Shown: positions 7,959 through 15,836 of the stretch, piece after piece | Numbering within the stretch: the stretch's first letter is position 1 | Layout of the letters: every line of letters begins with the position of its first letter | NCBI GenBank assembly: GCA_017883045.1 | Contig: JADGOJ010000013.1 | Location: forward strand, 1-35,068 | Direction: 5' to 3' | DNA: 35,068 nucleotides | Source: Acidimicrobiales bacterium | Lineage (GTDB): Bacteria; Actinomycetota; Acidimicrobiia; Acidimicrobiales; RAAP-2 | Program-made: the position numbers and the translations under genes | The notes under the pieces: generated by a model | What the model was told of the DNA's origin: nothing | Databases searched by the model: none | The model's input: the letters and a program-made list of their open reading frames with translations, nothing else

Positions 7959-8875
7959 GACCACCTGACGATAGCCGAGGCCCACGTCATGCCGGCGCCG
8001 AAGCCGGTCATCAGCGCGTACTCGCCGGCCTTGATACGGCCGTTCTCGCGGGCGTCGTAGAAGGCGAGAGGGATCGAAGAGCTCGACGTGTTGCCGTAGC
8101 GGTCGAGGGTGATCACCGCTCGGTCCATGTCGATGCCGAGGCGCTGCGCCGCGGCCTGGATGATGCGGATGTTCGCCTGGTGGGGGATCATCAAGCTGAG
8201 GTCGTCGGCGGTGATGCCCGCACTGGCGAGCGCCTGCTCGGCGGAGTCCACGACGACGCGCACGGCGCGACGAAAGACCTCCTTGCCGTTCATCTCGAAG
8301 AAGCCACCGTGCTCGCAGGTGAGAAGGTCGGCGGCCGAGCCATCCGCGCCGAGGCTGAACGAGATCAGGTCGCTGCCATCTGGGTCGTACTCGAGGACCG
8401 CGGCGCCGGCGCCGTCGCCGAGCAGCACCGCCATGTTGCGATCGCTCCAATCGACCCATCGCGACAGGTGCTCCGAGCCGATCACGAGGATCCGCTTGTT
8501 GCCCGTCTCCAAGAGGCCGTACGCCGTGCGCACGGCGTACATGAACCCGCTGCAGGCGGCGTTCACGTCCATCGCCGGACAGGTCAGGCCCATCGCGCTG
8601 GCGATCATCGGCGCGGTCGCGGGACAGAGCCGGTCGGGGGTCGTCGTGGCGAGGATCAGGAAGTCGATGTCGGCGAGGGTCATGTTGGCGTCTTCGATGG
8701 CGCGCTGGCCGGCGATGACGCCGAGGCTCATCGCCGTGCCGCCCACGCGGCGCTCGCGGATGCCCGTGCGCTCGGTGATCCACTCGTCGGACGTGTCCAG
8801 GGTCAGCGAGAGCTCGTCGTTGGTGACGATCCGGTCGGGCAAGCCAATGCCCCAACCCTTGAAACGAACGCCCAT
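7955..8875 (-). CDS. 3-oxoacyl-ACP synthase III family (FabH-like) condensing enzyme
   Basis: A 306-residue thiolase-fold protein. The full FabH triad is visible: Cys108 in NAACSGF, His232 in PHQANIRI and Asn262 in GNTSSSS. The N-terminal LDTSDEWITERTGIRERR (26-43) and C-terminal GFGAGMTWASAIVRW are classic. FabH condenses an acyl-CoA with malonyl-ACP to start fatty-acid synthesis, while close relatives make other acyl products. The ATG at 8875 follows a strong ggaggag ribosome-binding site. The gene lies 43 bases after the thioesterase and overlaps the nucleotidyltransferase. This is not a fab operon, so a specialised acyl-condensation role is as likely as the housekeeping one; the fabH symbol is therefore not assigned. 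Family is certain. Confidence 0.93.
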   Translation of the reverse strand: MGVRFKGWGIGLPDRIVTNDELSLTLDTSDEWITERTGIRERRVGGTAMSLGVIAGQRAIEDANMTLADIDFLILATTTPDRLCPATAPMIASAMGLTCPAMDVNAACSGFMYAVRTAYGLLETGNKRILVIGSEHLSRWVDWSDRNMAVLLGDGAGAAVLEYDPDGSDLISFSLGADGSAADLLTCEHGGFFEMNGKEVFRRAVRVVVDSAEQALASAGITADDLSLMIPHQANIRIIQAAAQRLGIDMDRAVITLDRYGNTSSSSIPLAFYDARENGRIKAGEYALMTGFGAGMTWASAIVRWS

Positions 8876-8918
8876 TGGTCAGCTCCTCCGCTGGCTAGCT
8901 ACCAATCCAGTCTATGGG

Positions 8919-9338
8919 CTACGCCTCGGACGTAGAAGGTGCCTTCAGGACCTGCAACGAGCAGCGGGCCACGCAGATCAGGCGGCCATCGTCGTCGGTG
9001 AGCTCGATGTTCCACACGTGCACCGTGCGGCCCTTGCGAAGCGGCGTCGCGGTCGCGGTCAGGACGCCACTGCGCATCGATCGCAGGTGTGAGCAGTTGA
9101 GCTCGGTGCCCACGACGATGTGGTCGGGTGCGACGCTCACGGCGCCCCCGATCGACGCGGCGCCCTCGGCCAGCAGCGCCGAGACGCCGCCGTGCAGGAT
9201 GCCGTAGGGCTGGTGGACCTTCGGACCGACCTCGACCTGGAGGACGACCTTCTCGGGGGTGGCGAGCACCGTCTTGATGCCCAGCTGCTTGTTGACGTCG
9301 TCGTACTCGGAGAGGCCGGAGGCGCCGATGTCGCTCAT
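8919..9338 (-). CDS. PaaI-family hotdog thioesterase
   Basis: A 139-residue single-domain hotdog-fold protein. The family signature is in GILHGGVSALLAEGAASIGG (46-65). HGG caps the central helix and positions the catalytic acid in the ALLAEGAAS stretch. Later strands TATATPLRKGRTVHVWNIEL complete the fold. Members hydrolyse acyl-CoA thioesters, often aryl- or hydroxyaryl-CoA, in the cytosol. The ATG at 9338 has no ribosome-binding site, but a -10-like TAGACT ends 6 bases before it, so the message is probably leaderless. First gene of a three-gene operon with the FabH-like and nucleotidyltransferase genes, which suggests acyl-CoA handling. Substrate unknown. Confidence 0.9.
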   Translation of the reverse strand: MSDIGASGLSEYDDVNKQLGIKTVLATPEKVVLQVEVGPKVHQPYGILHGGVSALLAEGAASIGGAVSVAPDHIVVGTELNCSHLRSMRSGVLTATATPLRKGRTVHVWNIELTDDDGRLICVARCSLQVLKAPSTSEA

Positions 9339-9344
9339 ACGGTG

Positions 9345-9373
9345 AGTCTAGAAGTGTGCCGGTAGCCTCTCAC
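9345..9373 (-). promoter_or_regulatory. Candidate promoter of the thioesterase operon, overlapping the -10 of the divergent aldolase gene
   Basis: On the minus strand GTGAGA (9373-9368) and TAGACT (9350-9345) are 17 bases apart, with the ATG 6 bases after the -10. On the plus strand TAGCCT (9363-9368) lies 7 bases before the aldolase ATG at 9376. Both genes would be leaderless, and their polymerase footprints overlap within 37 bp, so the two promoters should exclude one another. No convincing -35 is seen for the plus-strand promoter. Confidence 0.4.
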
Positions 9374-9375
9374 CT

Positions 9376-10404
9376 ATGACTCGACGCGTGGATCTTCGAA
9401 GCGACACCGTGACCCAACCGACCGCCGCCATGCGCGAAGCCATGGCCGGCGCGGTCGTGGGCGACGACGGCTACCACGAGGACCCGACCGTCGCCGCGCT
9501 CGAGACCCGTTTCGCGCAGATGGTCGCCAAGGAGGCCGCCGTCTTCGTCCCGTCGGGCGTCATGGGCAACCAGATCGCCGTTCGGGTCTTGACGCGGCCC
9601 GGCGACGTCATCGTGGCCGGCCGCGCCCAGCACCTGGTGAGCTTCGAGATGGGTGCGGCGGCGCGCAACTCGTCGGTGCAGTTCGCCACCGTCGACGACG
9701 CCAACGGTGCGTTGGCTCTTCGCGAGGTGCTCGACATCATCGACGCCGAGGACGACCATCAGGCCCACGTCGCGATGGTGTCGGTGGAGAACACCCACAT
9801 GCCCTCGGGCGGCACGCCGTGGGACGTCGCGGCCATGGTCGCACTGGCGAACGCCATCGGGGGCCGTCCGGTGCACCTCGACGGCGCGCGGCTCTTCAAC
9901 GCGGTCGTCGCGACCGGCACGAGCGCCGCTGACTACGCGGCCCCCGCGACCACCGTGATGGCGTGCCTGTCCAAGGGGCTCTGCGCCCCGGTCGGGTCGC
10001 TCCTCGCGGGGCCCGCCGAGCTGATGGAGCGCGGGCGGATCGAGCGCAAGCGGCTCGGTGGCGCGATGCGCCAAGCCGGCTTCCTCGCCGCCGCCGGCCT
10101 CGTCGCTCTCGACACGATGATCGACCGGCTGGCCGAGGACCACGCGCGCGCACGACAGATCGCCGAGCTGTTCGCCGACTCGTTCCCCGAGGCCGGCTAC
10201 AACCCCAGCACGTGTCGCACGAACATCGTCGCGTTCGATCACCCCCAGGCGCGTCAGATCGTCGACGAGCTCGCGCTGCTCGGCGTCGAAGGCGGCACGG
10301 TCGCGCCGCGCCGCGTTCGATTCGTCACCCACGCCGGCGTCGACGACGACGACGTCGCCTACGTCGCCGAGGTGCTGGGTCGCTTCAAGCCATCGGTGCG
10401 CTGA
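9376..10404 (+). CDS. Threonine aldolase family PLP enzyme (low-specificity, beta-eliminating lyase fold)
   Basis: A 342-residue fold-type I PLP enzyme. It begins with the typical [12 protein letters not shown] (5-16), has [10 protein letters not shown] (29-38), the cofactor-binding Asp169 and Arg172 in [10 protein letters not shown], and Lys200 in [12 protein letters not shown] as the residue forming the Schiff base. The low-specificity L-threonine aldolases (LtaE) cleave L-threonine and L-allo-threonine to glycine and acetaldehyde. Related actinobacterial members act on other beta-hydroxy amino acids, so the exact substrate is inferred. The length is normal. The ATG at 9376 lies 7 bases after a -10-like TAGCCT, without a ribosome-binding site. 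It is divergent from the thioesterase operon. Confidence 0.9.
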   Translation: MTRRVDLRSDTVTQPTAAMREAMAGAVVGDDGYHEDPTVAALETRFAQMVAKEAAVFVPSGVMGNQIAVRVLTRPGDVIVAGRAQHLVSFEMGAAARNSSVQFATVDDANGALALREVLDIIDAEDDHQAHVAMVSVENTHMPSGGTPWDVAAMVALANAIGGRPVHLDGARLFNAVVATGTSAADYAAPATTVMACLSKGLCAPVGSLLAGPAELMERGRIERKRLGGAMRQAGFLAAAGLVALDTMIDRLAEDHARARQIAELFADSFPEAGYNPSTCRTNIVAFDHPQARQIVDELALLGVEGGTVAPRRVRFVTHAGVDDDDVAYVAEVLGRFKPSVR

Positions 10405-10457
10405 TCGCGGGCCGCACGGAGTTCCCAAACCGTTCGCCGAGTATCCACCACTCGGCA

Positions 10458-10494
10458 TTGGTGGCTTTCGAGCCCAAGGGGTAGCCTTGGGGGC
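10458..10494 (+). promoter_or_regulatory. Candidate promoter with embedded hairpin before the MgtE-N/CBS gene
   Basis: TTGGTG (10458-10463) and TAGCCT (10482-10487) are 18 bases apart, placing a start near 10494 and a leader of about 16 bases with AAAGG as ribosome-binding site. The -10 region lies inside an inverted repeat, agcccaagg (10471-10479) with ccttgggggct (10484-10494, one bulged g), which could be an operator. It is too small to be a riboswitch. Confidence 0.35.
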
Positions 10495-10509
10495 TAATAA
10501 AGGCTTCGC

Positions 10510-11769
10510 ATGACCGAGATCCTCCACCTCTCCACGTTCCTGCACCGTCCGATCTTCGATTCGGACGGCGACCGGATTGGCCGCGTCCAGGACCTGGTCG
10601 CGCGCCTCGGTGACGACGCGCACCCGCCCGTCGTCGGCGTCGTCATCCGCATCGAGGGCCGCAACCTCTTCGTGCCGATCCGCAAGATCGGCGGACTGGC
10701 CGAGGGACGGATGACGTTCCAGGGTCGTCGGGTCGACCTGCGGCGCTTCGAGCGCCGTCCCGGCGAGCTGCTGCTCGGCGAGGACCTGCTCGCGCGCCAC
10801 CTCATCAACCTGGTCCGGGGCCGACTCATCATCGCGAACGAGATCGAGATCGCCCAGATGGAGGGCCGCTGGGAGGTCGTCGGCGTCGACCCGGGCCGTC
10901 GGTCGTTCCTTCGTCGTGTCCTGGGCCAGAAGTTCGCCCAGCAGTTGAAGACCGACGCCATCGTCGACTTCGCGTCCATCGAGCCTTTCGTGTCCCACGT
11001 GCCGTCGGCTCGATTGCGCATCCCGTACCGCAAGCTCGCCAAGCTCCACCCGGCCCAGATCGCCGACCTCGTGGAACAGGCGAGTCACGAAGAGGGCGAG
11101 GAGATCATCGAGGCGGTCGGTCTCGACCGCGAGCTCGAGGCCGACGTCTTTGAAGAGCTCGACGTCACCCACCAGTTGGAGTTCCTCGAGTCGCGTAGCG
11201 ACGTCGAGGCCGCGCGCCTGTTGTCGCGCATGGAGCCCGACAACGCCGCGGACTTGATCAGCGAGGTCGACCAGGACCGGCGACTGCCGATCCTCGAGCA
11301 CCTGGCCGCCGACCAGCAGACCAAGGTCCGCCGGCTGCTCTCGTACAACGCCGACACCGCCGGGGGGCTGATGAACACGGACTTCGTGTCCGTACCCTCG
11401 AGCGCCACGGTCGACGAGGCCCTCGAGGCGATTCGCCACTCGAGCGTGCCCGCCGAGTCGGTGCACGCCGTCTTCTTGCTCGACGAGAGCGGACAACCCA
11501 TCGGGGCGGCCTCGATCGCGCCGCTCGTGCGGGCGCGCCCGGCTGATCTGGCGCTCAGCGTCGCGCGCACCCAACTCGCCCACGTGCACCCCCACTGGGA
11601 CATCCACCGCGTCTCTCGCAAGATGAGTGACTTCAACCTGACGGTCCTGCCGGTGCTCGACGACGAGCACAACAAGATGATCGGCGTCATCACAGTCGAC
11701 GACCTGCTCGAAGAGCTCCTGCCCCAGGGCTGGCGCCGCGAGTTCGGCATGAGCGGGGTGGAGGAGTGA
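10510..11769 (+). CDS. Soluble PRC-barrel/MgtE-N/CBS protein, probable Mg2+-sensing regulator
   Basis: A 419-residue protein without membrane segments. Residues 1 to about 130 form a beta-rich PRC-barrel-like half (HRPIFDSDGDRIGRVQDLV, then NEIEIAQMEGRWEVVGVD). About 180-290 is the helical MgtE intracellular N domain (LHPAQIADLVEQA, RMEPDNAADLI), ending in the hallmark YNADTAGGLM. About 290-410 is a CBS pair (TDFVSVPSSATVDEALEAI, and LTVLPVLDDEHNKMIGVITV). In full MgtE channels these same domains sense cytosolic Mg2+ and gate the pore. Here the pore domain is absent and the next gene encodes an Nramp-like permease, so the protein may gate or sense for that permease. The two genes are separated by 182 bases. 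Domain calls firm, function inferred. Confidence 0.88.
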   Translation: MTEILHLSTFLHRPIFDSDGDRIGRVQDLVARLGDDAHPPVVGVVIRIEGRNLFVPIRKIGGLAEGRMTFQGRRVDLRRFERRPGELLLGEDLLARHLINLVRGRLIIANEIEIAQMEGRWEVVGVDPGRRSFLRRVLGQKFAQQLKTDAIVDFASIEPFVSHVPSARLRIPYRKLAKLHPAQIADLVEQASHEEGEEIIEAVGLDRELEADVFEELDVTHQLEFLESRSDVEAARLLSRMEPDNAADLISEVDQDRRLPILEHLAADQQTKVRRLLSYNADTAGGLMNTDFVSVPSSATVDEALEAIRHSSVPAESVHAVFLLDESGQPIGAASIAPLVRARPADLALSVARTQLAHVHPHWDIHRVSRKMSDFNLTVLPVLDDEHNKMIGVITVDDLLEELLPQGWRREFGMSGVEE

Positions 11770-11795
11770 TGCCCCGTGCGCTCGGTCACGTTCAA

Positions 11796-11818
11796 AGGGG
11801 GTCTCTCTGAAACCCCCT
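11796..11818. terminator. Hairpin between the MgtE-N gene and the Nramp-like gene
   Basis: agggggt (11796-11802) pairs perfectly with accccct (11812-11818) around a 9-base loop, 26 bases after the stop codon. There is no T run, so it may be an attenuator or mRNA-processing element rather than a full terminator. The remaining bases to 11951 show no recognised riboswitch. Confidence 0.35.
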
Positions 11819-11951
11819 AGTACCAGCCCTACGGCGGACAACGCAATGATGCAACTTCGCTCGACTCCCTTGGCAGGCACCTAGCCCGCCGCCCGGGTTT
11901 CGACGTGGTTGTTTCGCCCAACGACCACGACGAGACGAGAGGAGGTGGAGC

Positions 11952-13532
11952 GTGCAGCGCGAACAACACAGCGACCAGCAGATCAGTGGAGCCTTCGGCA
12001 CCATCAAGGCCCATGACGTCGGCAACCGCAAGGGCCTGCGCGCCCGCTTCCTGACCCTCATCGCCATCATCGGGCCCGGGCTCATCGTCATGGTCGGCGA
12101 TAACGACGCCGGCGGGGTCTCCACCTACGCCCAGGCCGGCCAGAACTTCGGCTACTCGCTGCTTTGGACGCTGCCGCTCTTGATCCCGGTGCTGATCATC
12201 AACCAGGAGATGGTGGCGCGCCTCGGCGCGGTGACCGGCGTCGGCCACGGACGTCTGATCCGTGAGCGCTTCGGCCGCTACTGGGGCAACGTCTCGATCG
12301 GGTCGATCCTGCTGCTGAACTTCCTGATCATCATCACCGAGTTCATCGGCGTCTCGCTCTCGATGGAGTACTTCGGGGTCAGCCCGTACATCTCGGTGCC
12401 GGTGGCGGTGGTGCTGCTGTTCGCGGTCACGGCGTCGGGATCGTTCCAGCGCTGGGAGCGGTTCATGATGCTCTTCGTCGCCGTCAACTTCTTCGTCATC
12501 CCGCTACTGATCATGACCAGGCCCCACTACACGACGGCGTTGGTGCACGCGACCGTGCCCGGCATCCGCGGCGGTGCGACCTCGAGCGCGGTGCTGCTCA
12601 TCATCTCGATCATCGGTACGACTGTCGCGCCGTGGCAGCTCTACTTCCAGCAGTCCAACATCGTCGACAAGCGCATCACGCCGCGCTGGTTGAACTACGA
12701 GCGCATCGACACGATCCTGGGCTCGTTCATCGTCGTGATCGGCGCGTCCGCCTTGGTCGCCGCGAGTGCCGCGGGTCTGAGCCACCATGGCGGCACCAAC
12801 GCCTACACCAATGCGCTCGGGGTCGCCCGGGGGCTGGCCCGGCACGTCAGCCACGGATCGGGCGCCCTCTTCGCGATCCTGCTGCTGAACGCCTCGGTGA
12901 TCGGGGCCGCCGCGGTGACCCTCGCGAGCTCCTACGCGCTGGGCGACCTCGCCGGGTCGCGCCAGTCGCTCAACGCGCGCCTGCGCGACGCCAAGGGCTT
13001 CTTCGGCGCCTTCGCCGGACTGCTGGTCGTCGCGGGCACCGTCACGCTGCTGCCCGGCGCACCGCTCGGTCTGATCACGCTCGCCGTCCAGGCGATGTGC
13101 GGGCTGATGTTGCCGAGCACCACGATCTTCGTGCTGTTGCTCTGCAACGACCGCGAGGTCCTCGGGCCATGGGTGAACGGAAGGTGGCTGAACGTCGTGG
13201 CGACGATCATCGTGACCGTGCTGGTGGTGCTCTCGATCACCATGATGGTCTCGACGCTGTTCACGTCGGTGAACGTCGTCGCGCTGCTGACGGTGCTCTC
13301 CATCGCGGGGATCGGCGGCCTGGTCGTCGGTCTGCCGATCGGCCTGCGCCGGGCCGCCGCGCCGGTCAGCTACGACATCGACAAGCGTGACTGGCGGACC
13401 CCGCGACTCACGTTGCTGGCCCCCCTGCCGACCTCGCTGAGCCGTCGGATCCTCTTGCGGGCCGTGGGTTCGTATCTGCTGGTCGCCGGCACATTGCTGA
13501 TCGTGCGCATCGTCCAACTGTCGACCTCCTAG
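11952..13532 (+). CDS. Nramp (SLC11)-family divalent metal permease with divergent metal-site motifs
   Basis: A 526-residue polytopic membrane protein. The GTG at 11952 follows the very strong site gaggaggtgg. The Nramp scaffold is clear: GPGLIVMVG (41-49) leading into helix 1, and FGYSLLW (66-72). The two motifs that form the metal site differ from the canon. Helix-1 DPGN reads DAGG (52-55), preceded by DN. Helix-6 MPHN reads APWQ (226-229), so the methionine that gives Mn/Fe selectivity is missing. Nramp-related magnesium transporters also lack that methionine, and the preceding gene encodes a cytosolic MgtE-like sensor, so Mg2+ is a plausible substrate. Extra length lies in the C-terminal part (NYEIDKRD-like linker and a last helix). 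It is followed after 9 bases by a PIG-L gene. Confidence 0.88.
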   Translation: MQREQHSDQQISGAFGTIKAHDVGNRKGLRARFLTLIAIIGPGLIVMVGDNDAGGVSTYAQAGQNFGYSLLWTLPLLIPVLIINQEMVARLGAVTGVGHGRLIRERFGRYWGNVSIGSILLLNFLIIITEFIGVSLSMEYFGVSPYISVPVAVVLLFAVTASGSFQRWERFMMLFVAVNFFVIPLLIMTRPHYTTALVHATVPGIRGGATSSAVLLIISIIGTTVAPWQLYFQQSNIVDKRITPRWLNYERIDTILGSFIVVIGASALVAASAAGLSHHGGTNAYTNALGVARGLARHVSHGSGALFAILLLNASVIGAAAVTLASSYALGDLAGSRQSLNARLRDAKGFFGAFAGLLVVAGTVTLLPGAPLGLITLAVQAMCGLMLPSTTIFVLLLCNDREVLGPWVNGRWLNVVATIIVTVLVVLSITMMVSTLFTSVNVVALLTVLSIAGIGGLVVGLPIGLRRAAAPVSYDIDKRDWRTPRLTLLAPLPTSLSRRILLRAVGSYLLVAGTLLIVRIVQLSTS

Positions 13533-13541
13533 TCTCTCTTG

Positions 13542-14354
13542 ATGGCTTCCCCCCCCACCCTCGTCTGCGTCCACGCGCACCCCGACGACGAGGCGCTCTT
13601 CACCGCCGGCATCTCGATGCGCTACGCCGCTCGGGGCTACCGCGTCGTGCTGGTCACCTGCACCAACGGCCAACTGGGCCTCGACGACCAGGCCCGCCCC
13701 GGTTCTGATCCCGAGCACGACGTCGAGGTAACGAGGAGCGTGCGCGCCGGCGAACTCCAGCGCGCCGCCACGATGCTCGGCTTCGACCGGGTCGTCACGC
13801 TCGGCTTCGACGACTCGGGGATGGTCGGCTGGCCCCAGAACGAGAACCCCAACGCCTTCATGAACGTCGAGGTCGACAAGGTGGCCCGCACGCTCGCGGC
13901 GATCCTGGACGAGGTGCGCGCCACCGTGGTCGTGACGTACGACGAGACCGGCTTCTACGGCCACCCCGACCACGTCACGGCCAACGTCGTGACCCGTCGG
14001 GCCCTCGACTTCGCCACGAGCCCAGAGCGCCTCTACTACCCGGTGGTGCCCGCGGGCATCCTCACCAAGTTCGTCGAAGGGGCCAAGGCCCTGGGCGTCT
14101 TCCTACCCGCCTGGGTGCTGGACGCCGGGCTCAACGTGCCCGACGAGCTCGTCGCGACGACGATGGACGTGCGCGACTACGCCAAGCGCAAGCAGCTGGC
14201 GATGGCCGCGCACGCCTCCCAGGTCGACAACGGCGACCTGGTGCGGATGAACGAGGAGCTGTTCGAGATGCTGTTCGGCACCGAGTTCTACCAGCGCGCC
14301 TGGAGCCGTACGCCGGCGAGCGGCGACGCGACCGATCTCTTTGGAGGACTCTGA
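13542..14354 (+). CDS. PIG-L/LmbE-family zinc deacetylase (first of two)
   Basis: A 270-residue protein of the GlcNAc-PI de-N-acetylase family. Zinc ligands are in AHPDDE (near 13-18) and in GFYGHPDH (near 137-144). The aspartate in HPDDE is the general base. Members include MshB and Mca of mycothiol metabolism, and enzymes deacetylating other N-acetyl sugars. Length fits. The ATG at 13542 is preferred over the TTG just before it, although no clear ribosome-binding site is visible. The gene starts 9 bases after the Nramp-like gene and overlaps the next PIG-L gene by one base, so the three are probably co-transcribed. The substrate cannot be assigned; mycothiol-related is only a guess. Confidence 0.9.
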   Translation: MASPPTLVCVHAHPDDEALFTAGISMRYAARGYRVVLVTCTNGQLGLDDQARPGSDPEHDVEVTRSVRAGELQRAATMLGFDRVVTLGFDDSGMVGWPQNENPNAFMNVEVDKVARTLAAILDEVRATVVVTYDETGFYGHPDHVTANVVTRRALDFATSPERLYYPVVPAGILTKFVEGAKALGVFLPAWVLDAGLNVPDELVATTMDVRDYAKRKQLAMAAHASQVDNGDLVRMNEELFEMLFGTEFYQRAWSRTPASGDATDLFGGL

Positions 14355-15211
14355 TGGAGCAGTTGACATTCCTCGCCGTGCACGCCCACCCCGACGACGA
14401 GGCGAGTTCGTCGGGCGGCCTGTACCGGCTGCTCGCCGACCAGGGCGTGCGCACGGTCCTCGTGCTCTGCACCAACGGCGAGTGCGGCGACGCGCTCGAC
14501 GGCGCCAAGCCCGACGCCGACCACCACGACGGCGACGAGGTGGCGAAGATCCGCGCCGTCGAACTCGACAACGCCGTGAAGATCCTCGGCATCAGCCGGT
14601 TGGTGCGCCTCGGCTACCGCGACTCGGGCATGAAGGGCTGGCCCCAGAACGACGACCCCGAGTCGTTCTGGGCGACCCCGGTCCCGGTCGCTGCTGCGCG
14701 ACTGGCTCAGGTCCTGCTCGAGGAGCGCCCCCAGGTGATAATGACCTACAACGAGCATGGCTTCTACGGGCACCCCGACCACATCCAGGCGAACCGCATC
14801 ACGCTCGCGGCGCTCGAGCTGATCGACTACGAGCCCACGCTGTACTACAACGCCATTCCCAACTCGGTCATGGCGATGTGGCGCGAACGCTGGGAGCAAG
14901 AGGCGCGCGAGCAGGCCGAGGCCGACGCCGCCAAGGGCATCGTGCGCGAGCCAGAGGTACCGGACCTCGAGGAGGAGTTCGAGATGGGCACGCCCGACGA
15001 CCAGCTCGGCGCCATCATCGACATCAGCGAGGTCAACGGCGCCAAGTTCGACGCGCTCGAGGCCCACGAGTCCCAGATCGGCGATTCGTTCTGGATGAAG
15101 ATGGGTCGCGAGAAGTTCATCGAGACCATGCGCACCGAGTGGTTCGTGCGGGTCACCGATCCCCGGCGCCTCGGGGGCTGCGTGGAGGACATCTTCGCCG
15201 GCTACCGCTAA
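14354..15211 (+). CDS. PIG-L/LmbE-family zinc deacetylase (second of two)
   Basis: A 285-residue paralogue of the preceding gene, its ATG overlapping the preceding TGA (tgATG). Zinc motifs are AHPDDE (11-16) and GFYGHPDH (about 137-144). Shared with the first copy are LCTNGE-type and DSGMxGWPQN segments, which shows recent common descent. It differs by an insertion after LYYNAIPNSV: a charged, helical stretch rich in Glu, Ala and Arg (WEQEAREQAEADAAKG) and an acidic segment (EVPDLEEEFE) of about 50 residues. The end (WFVRVTDPR to EDIFAGYR) recalls Mca-like enzymes, but Mca-specific features are not all present. Followed at once by a perfect palindromic hairpin, so it is probably the last gene of the operon. 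Confidence 0.9.
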   Translation: MEQLTFLAVHAHPDDEASSSGGLYRLLADQGVRTVLVLCTNGECGDALDGAKPDADHHDGDEVAKIRAVELDNAVKILGISRLVRLGYRDSGMKGWPQNDDPESFWATPVPVAAARLAQVLLEERPQVIMTYNEHGFYGHPDHIQANRITLAALELIDYEPTLYYNAIPNSVMAMWRERWEQEAREQAEADAAKGIVREPEVPDLEEEFEMGTPDDQLGAIIDISEVNGAKFDALEAHESQIGDSFWMKMGREKFIETMRTEWFVRVTDPRRLGGCVEDIFAGYR

Positions 15212-15233
15212 CGGGTTGCCCGCGGGCAACCCG
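15212..15233 (+). terminator. Terminator-like perfect palindrome after the second PIG-L gene
   Basis: cgggttgcccg is followed directly by its reverse complement cgggcaacccg, a 22-base perfect inverted repeat starting one base after the TAA. A second small stem, ggtggg/cccacc (15295-15312), followed by ttt, lies 60 bases on and could be a backup terminator. Confidence 0.6.
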
Positions 15234-15836
15234 CCCGGCGGCTTGGGGGAATCGGTGAGGAGAATTCGACTGACGGACCAAGCCAACTGGCGGTGGTGGG
15301 CCACGCCCCACCTTTGATCAGGGATTTCCCTCGATTCTTACGATTCTTACGGACCAGTGAGCCCAAGTCCACCGTGGTGGGGACCGTTTGACGGTGTACC
15401 GACTCTCGCGATCGTGGAGTCAACGAGCACTCCGGGTTCGGCGCGCGGAAGGGACTTCTCGGCGTGCCACGTGTGTTCGAGAGCCCAATCGTCAACCCTG
15501 GCCCGCTGTTTGCGCGCCCTGCGCCTTCTGGCCGTGTCAGCGAAGCGTTGGGTCGGGCTTGAGCGATCTCGTGGAGGTCCGAGGTCGGAGCGATGGCCGT
15601 CCCCGGGCGCGGTTGCTCGACTCGAGCCGATGACCATCCTTATGACCAGGGATTATATAGATTCCGTTAGCCTTGATTGATGCGGCGATTCCGCTGGGTC
15701 CTTCCTGGGAAGCGTGGTTTCGATGTCCGCGACGCTTCGTTTGACACGGGTCTGACCAGCGAAGCCTTGGACCACAGATTGTGGGCCAAAACGCTCCCAG
15801 AGGGCAAGGGCTTCGCCCCCGATTGAAGGAGTACAA
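15234..15836. other. Long non-coding stretch with possible promoter and structured leader of the Thr-rich gene
   Basis: About 600 bases with no believable protein. It contains a tandem repeat of gattcttac (about 15333-15351) and a strikingly AT-rich island, gattatatag (about 15650-15659), that stands out as a -10 in this GC-rich DNA. If transcription starts there, the mRNA leader is about 170 bases. That leader can form gcttcg (15734-15739) with cgaagc (15760-15765), an imperfect tggaccac/gtgggcca pair (about 15769-15789), and a small gggc-ttc-gccc hairpin just before the ribosome-binding site. No known riboswitch consensus was recognised. Confidence 0.35.

Noticed and set aside
9370-11880. 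An 836-codon minus-strand frame across the aldolase and MgtE-N genes
   Set aside because: It spans two clearly real plus-strand genes and their spacer, and has Arg/Asp/His-rich composition of a shadow frame.
11770-11951. Manganese (yybP-ykoY) or M-box magnesium riboswitch before the Nramp-like gene
   Set aside because: Only a simple 7-bp hairpin was found; the conserved loops of these riboswitches are not present.
15357-15680. A 107-codon plus-strand frame in the stretch before the Thr-rich gene
   Set aside because: No ribosome-binding site; composition looks random, and the frame runs through the AT-rich promoter-like island.
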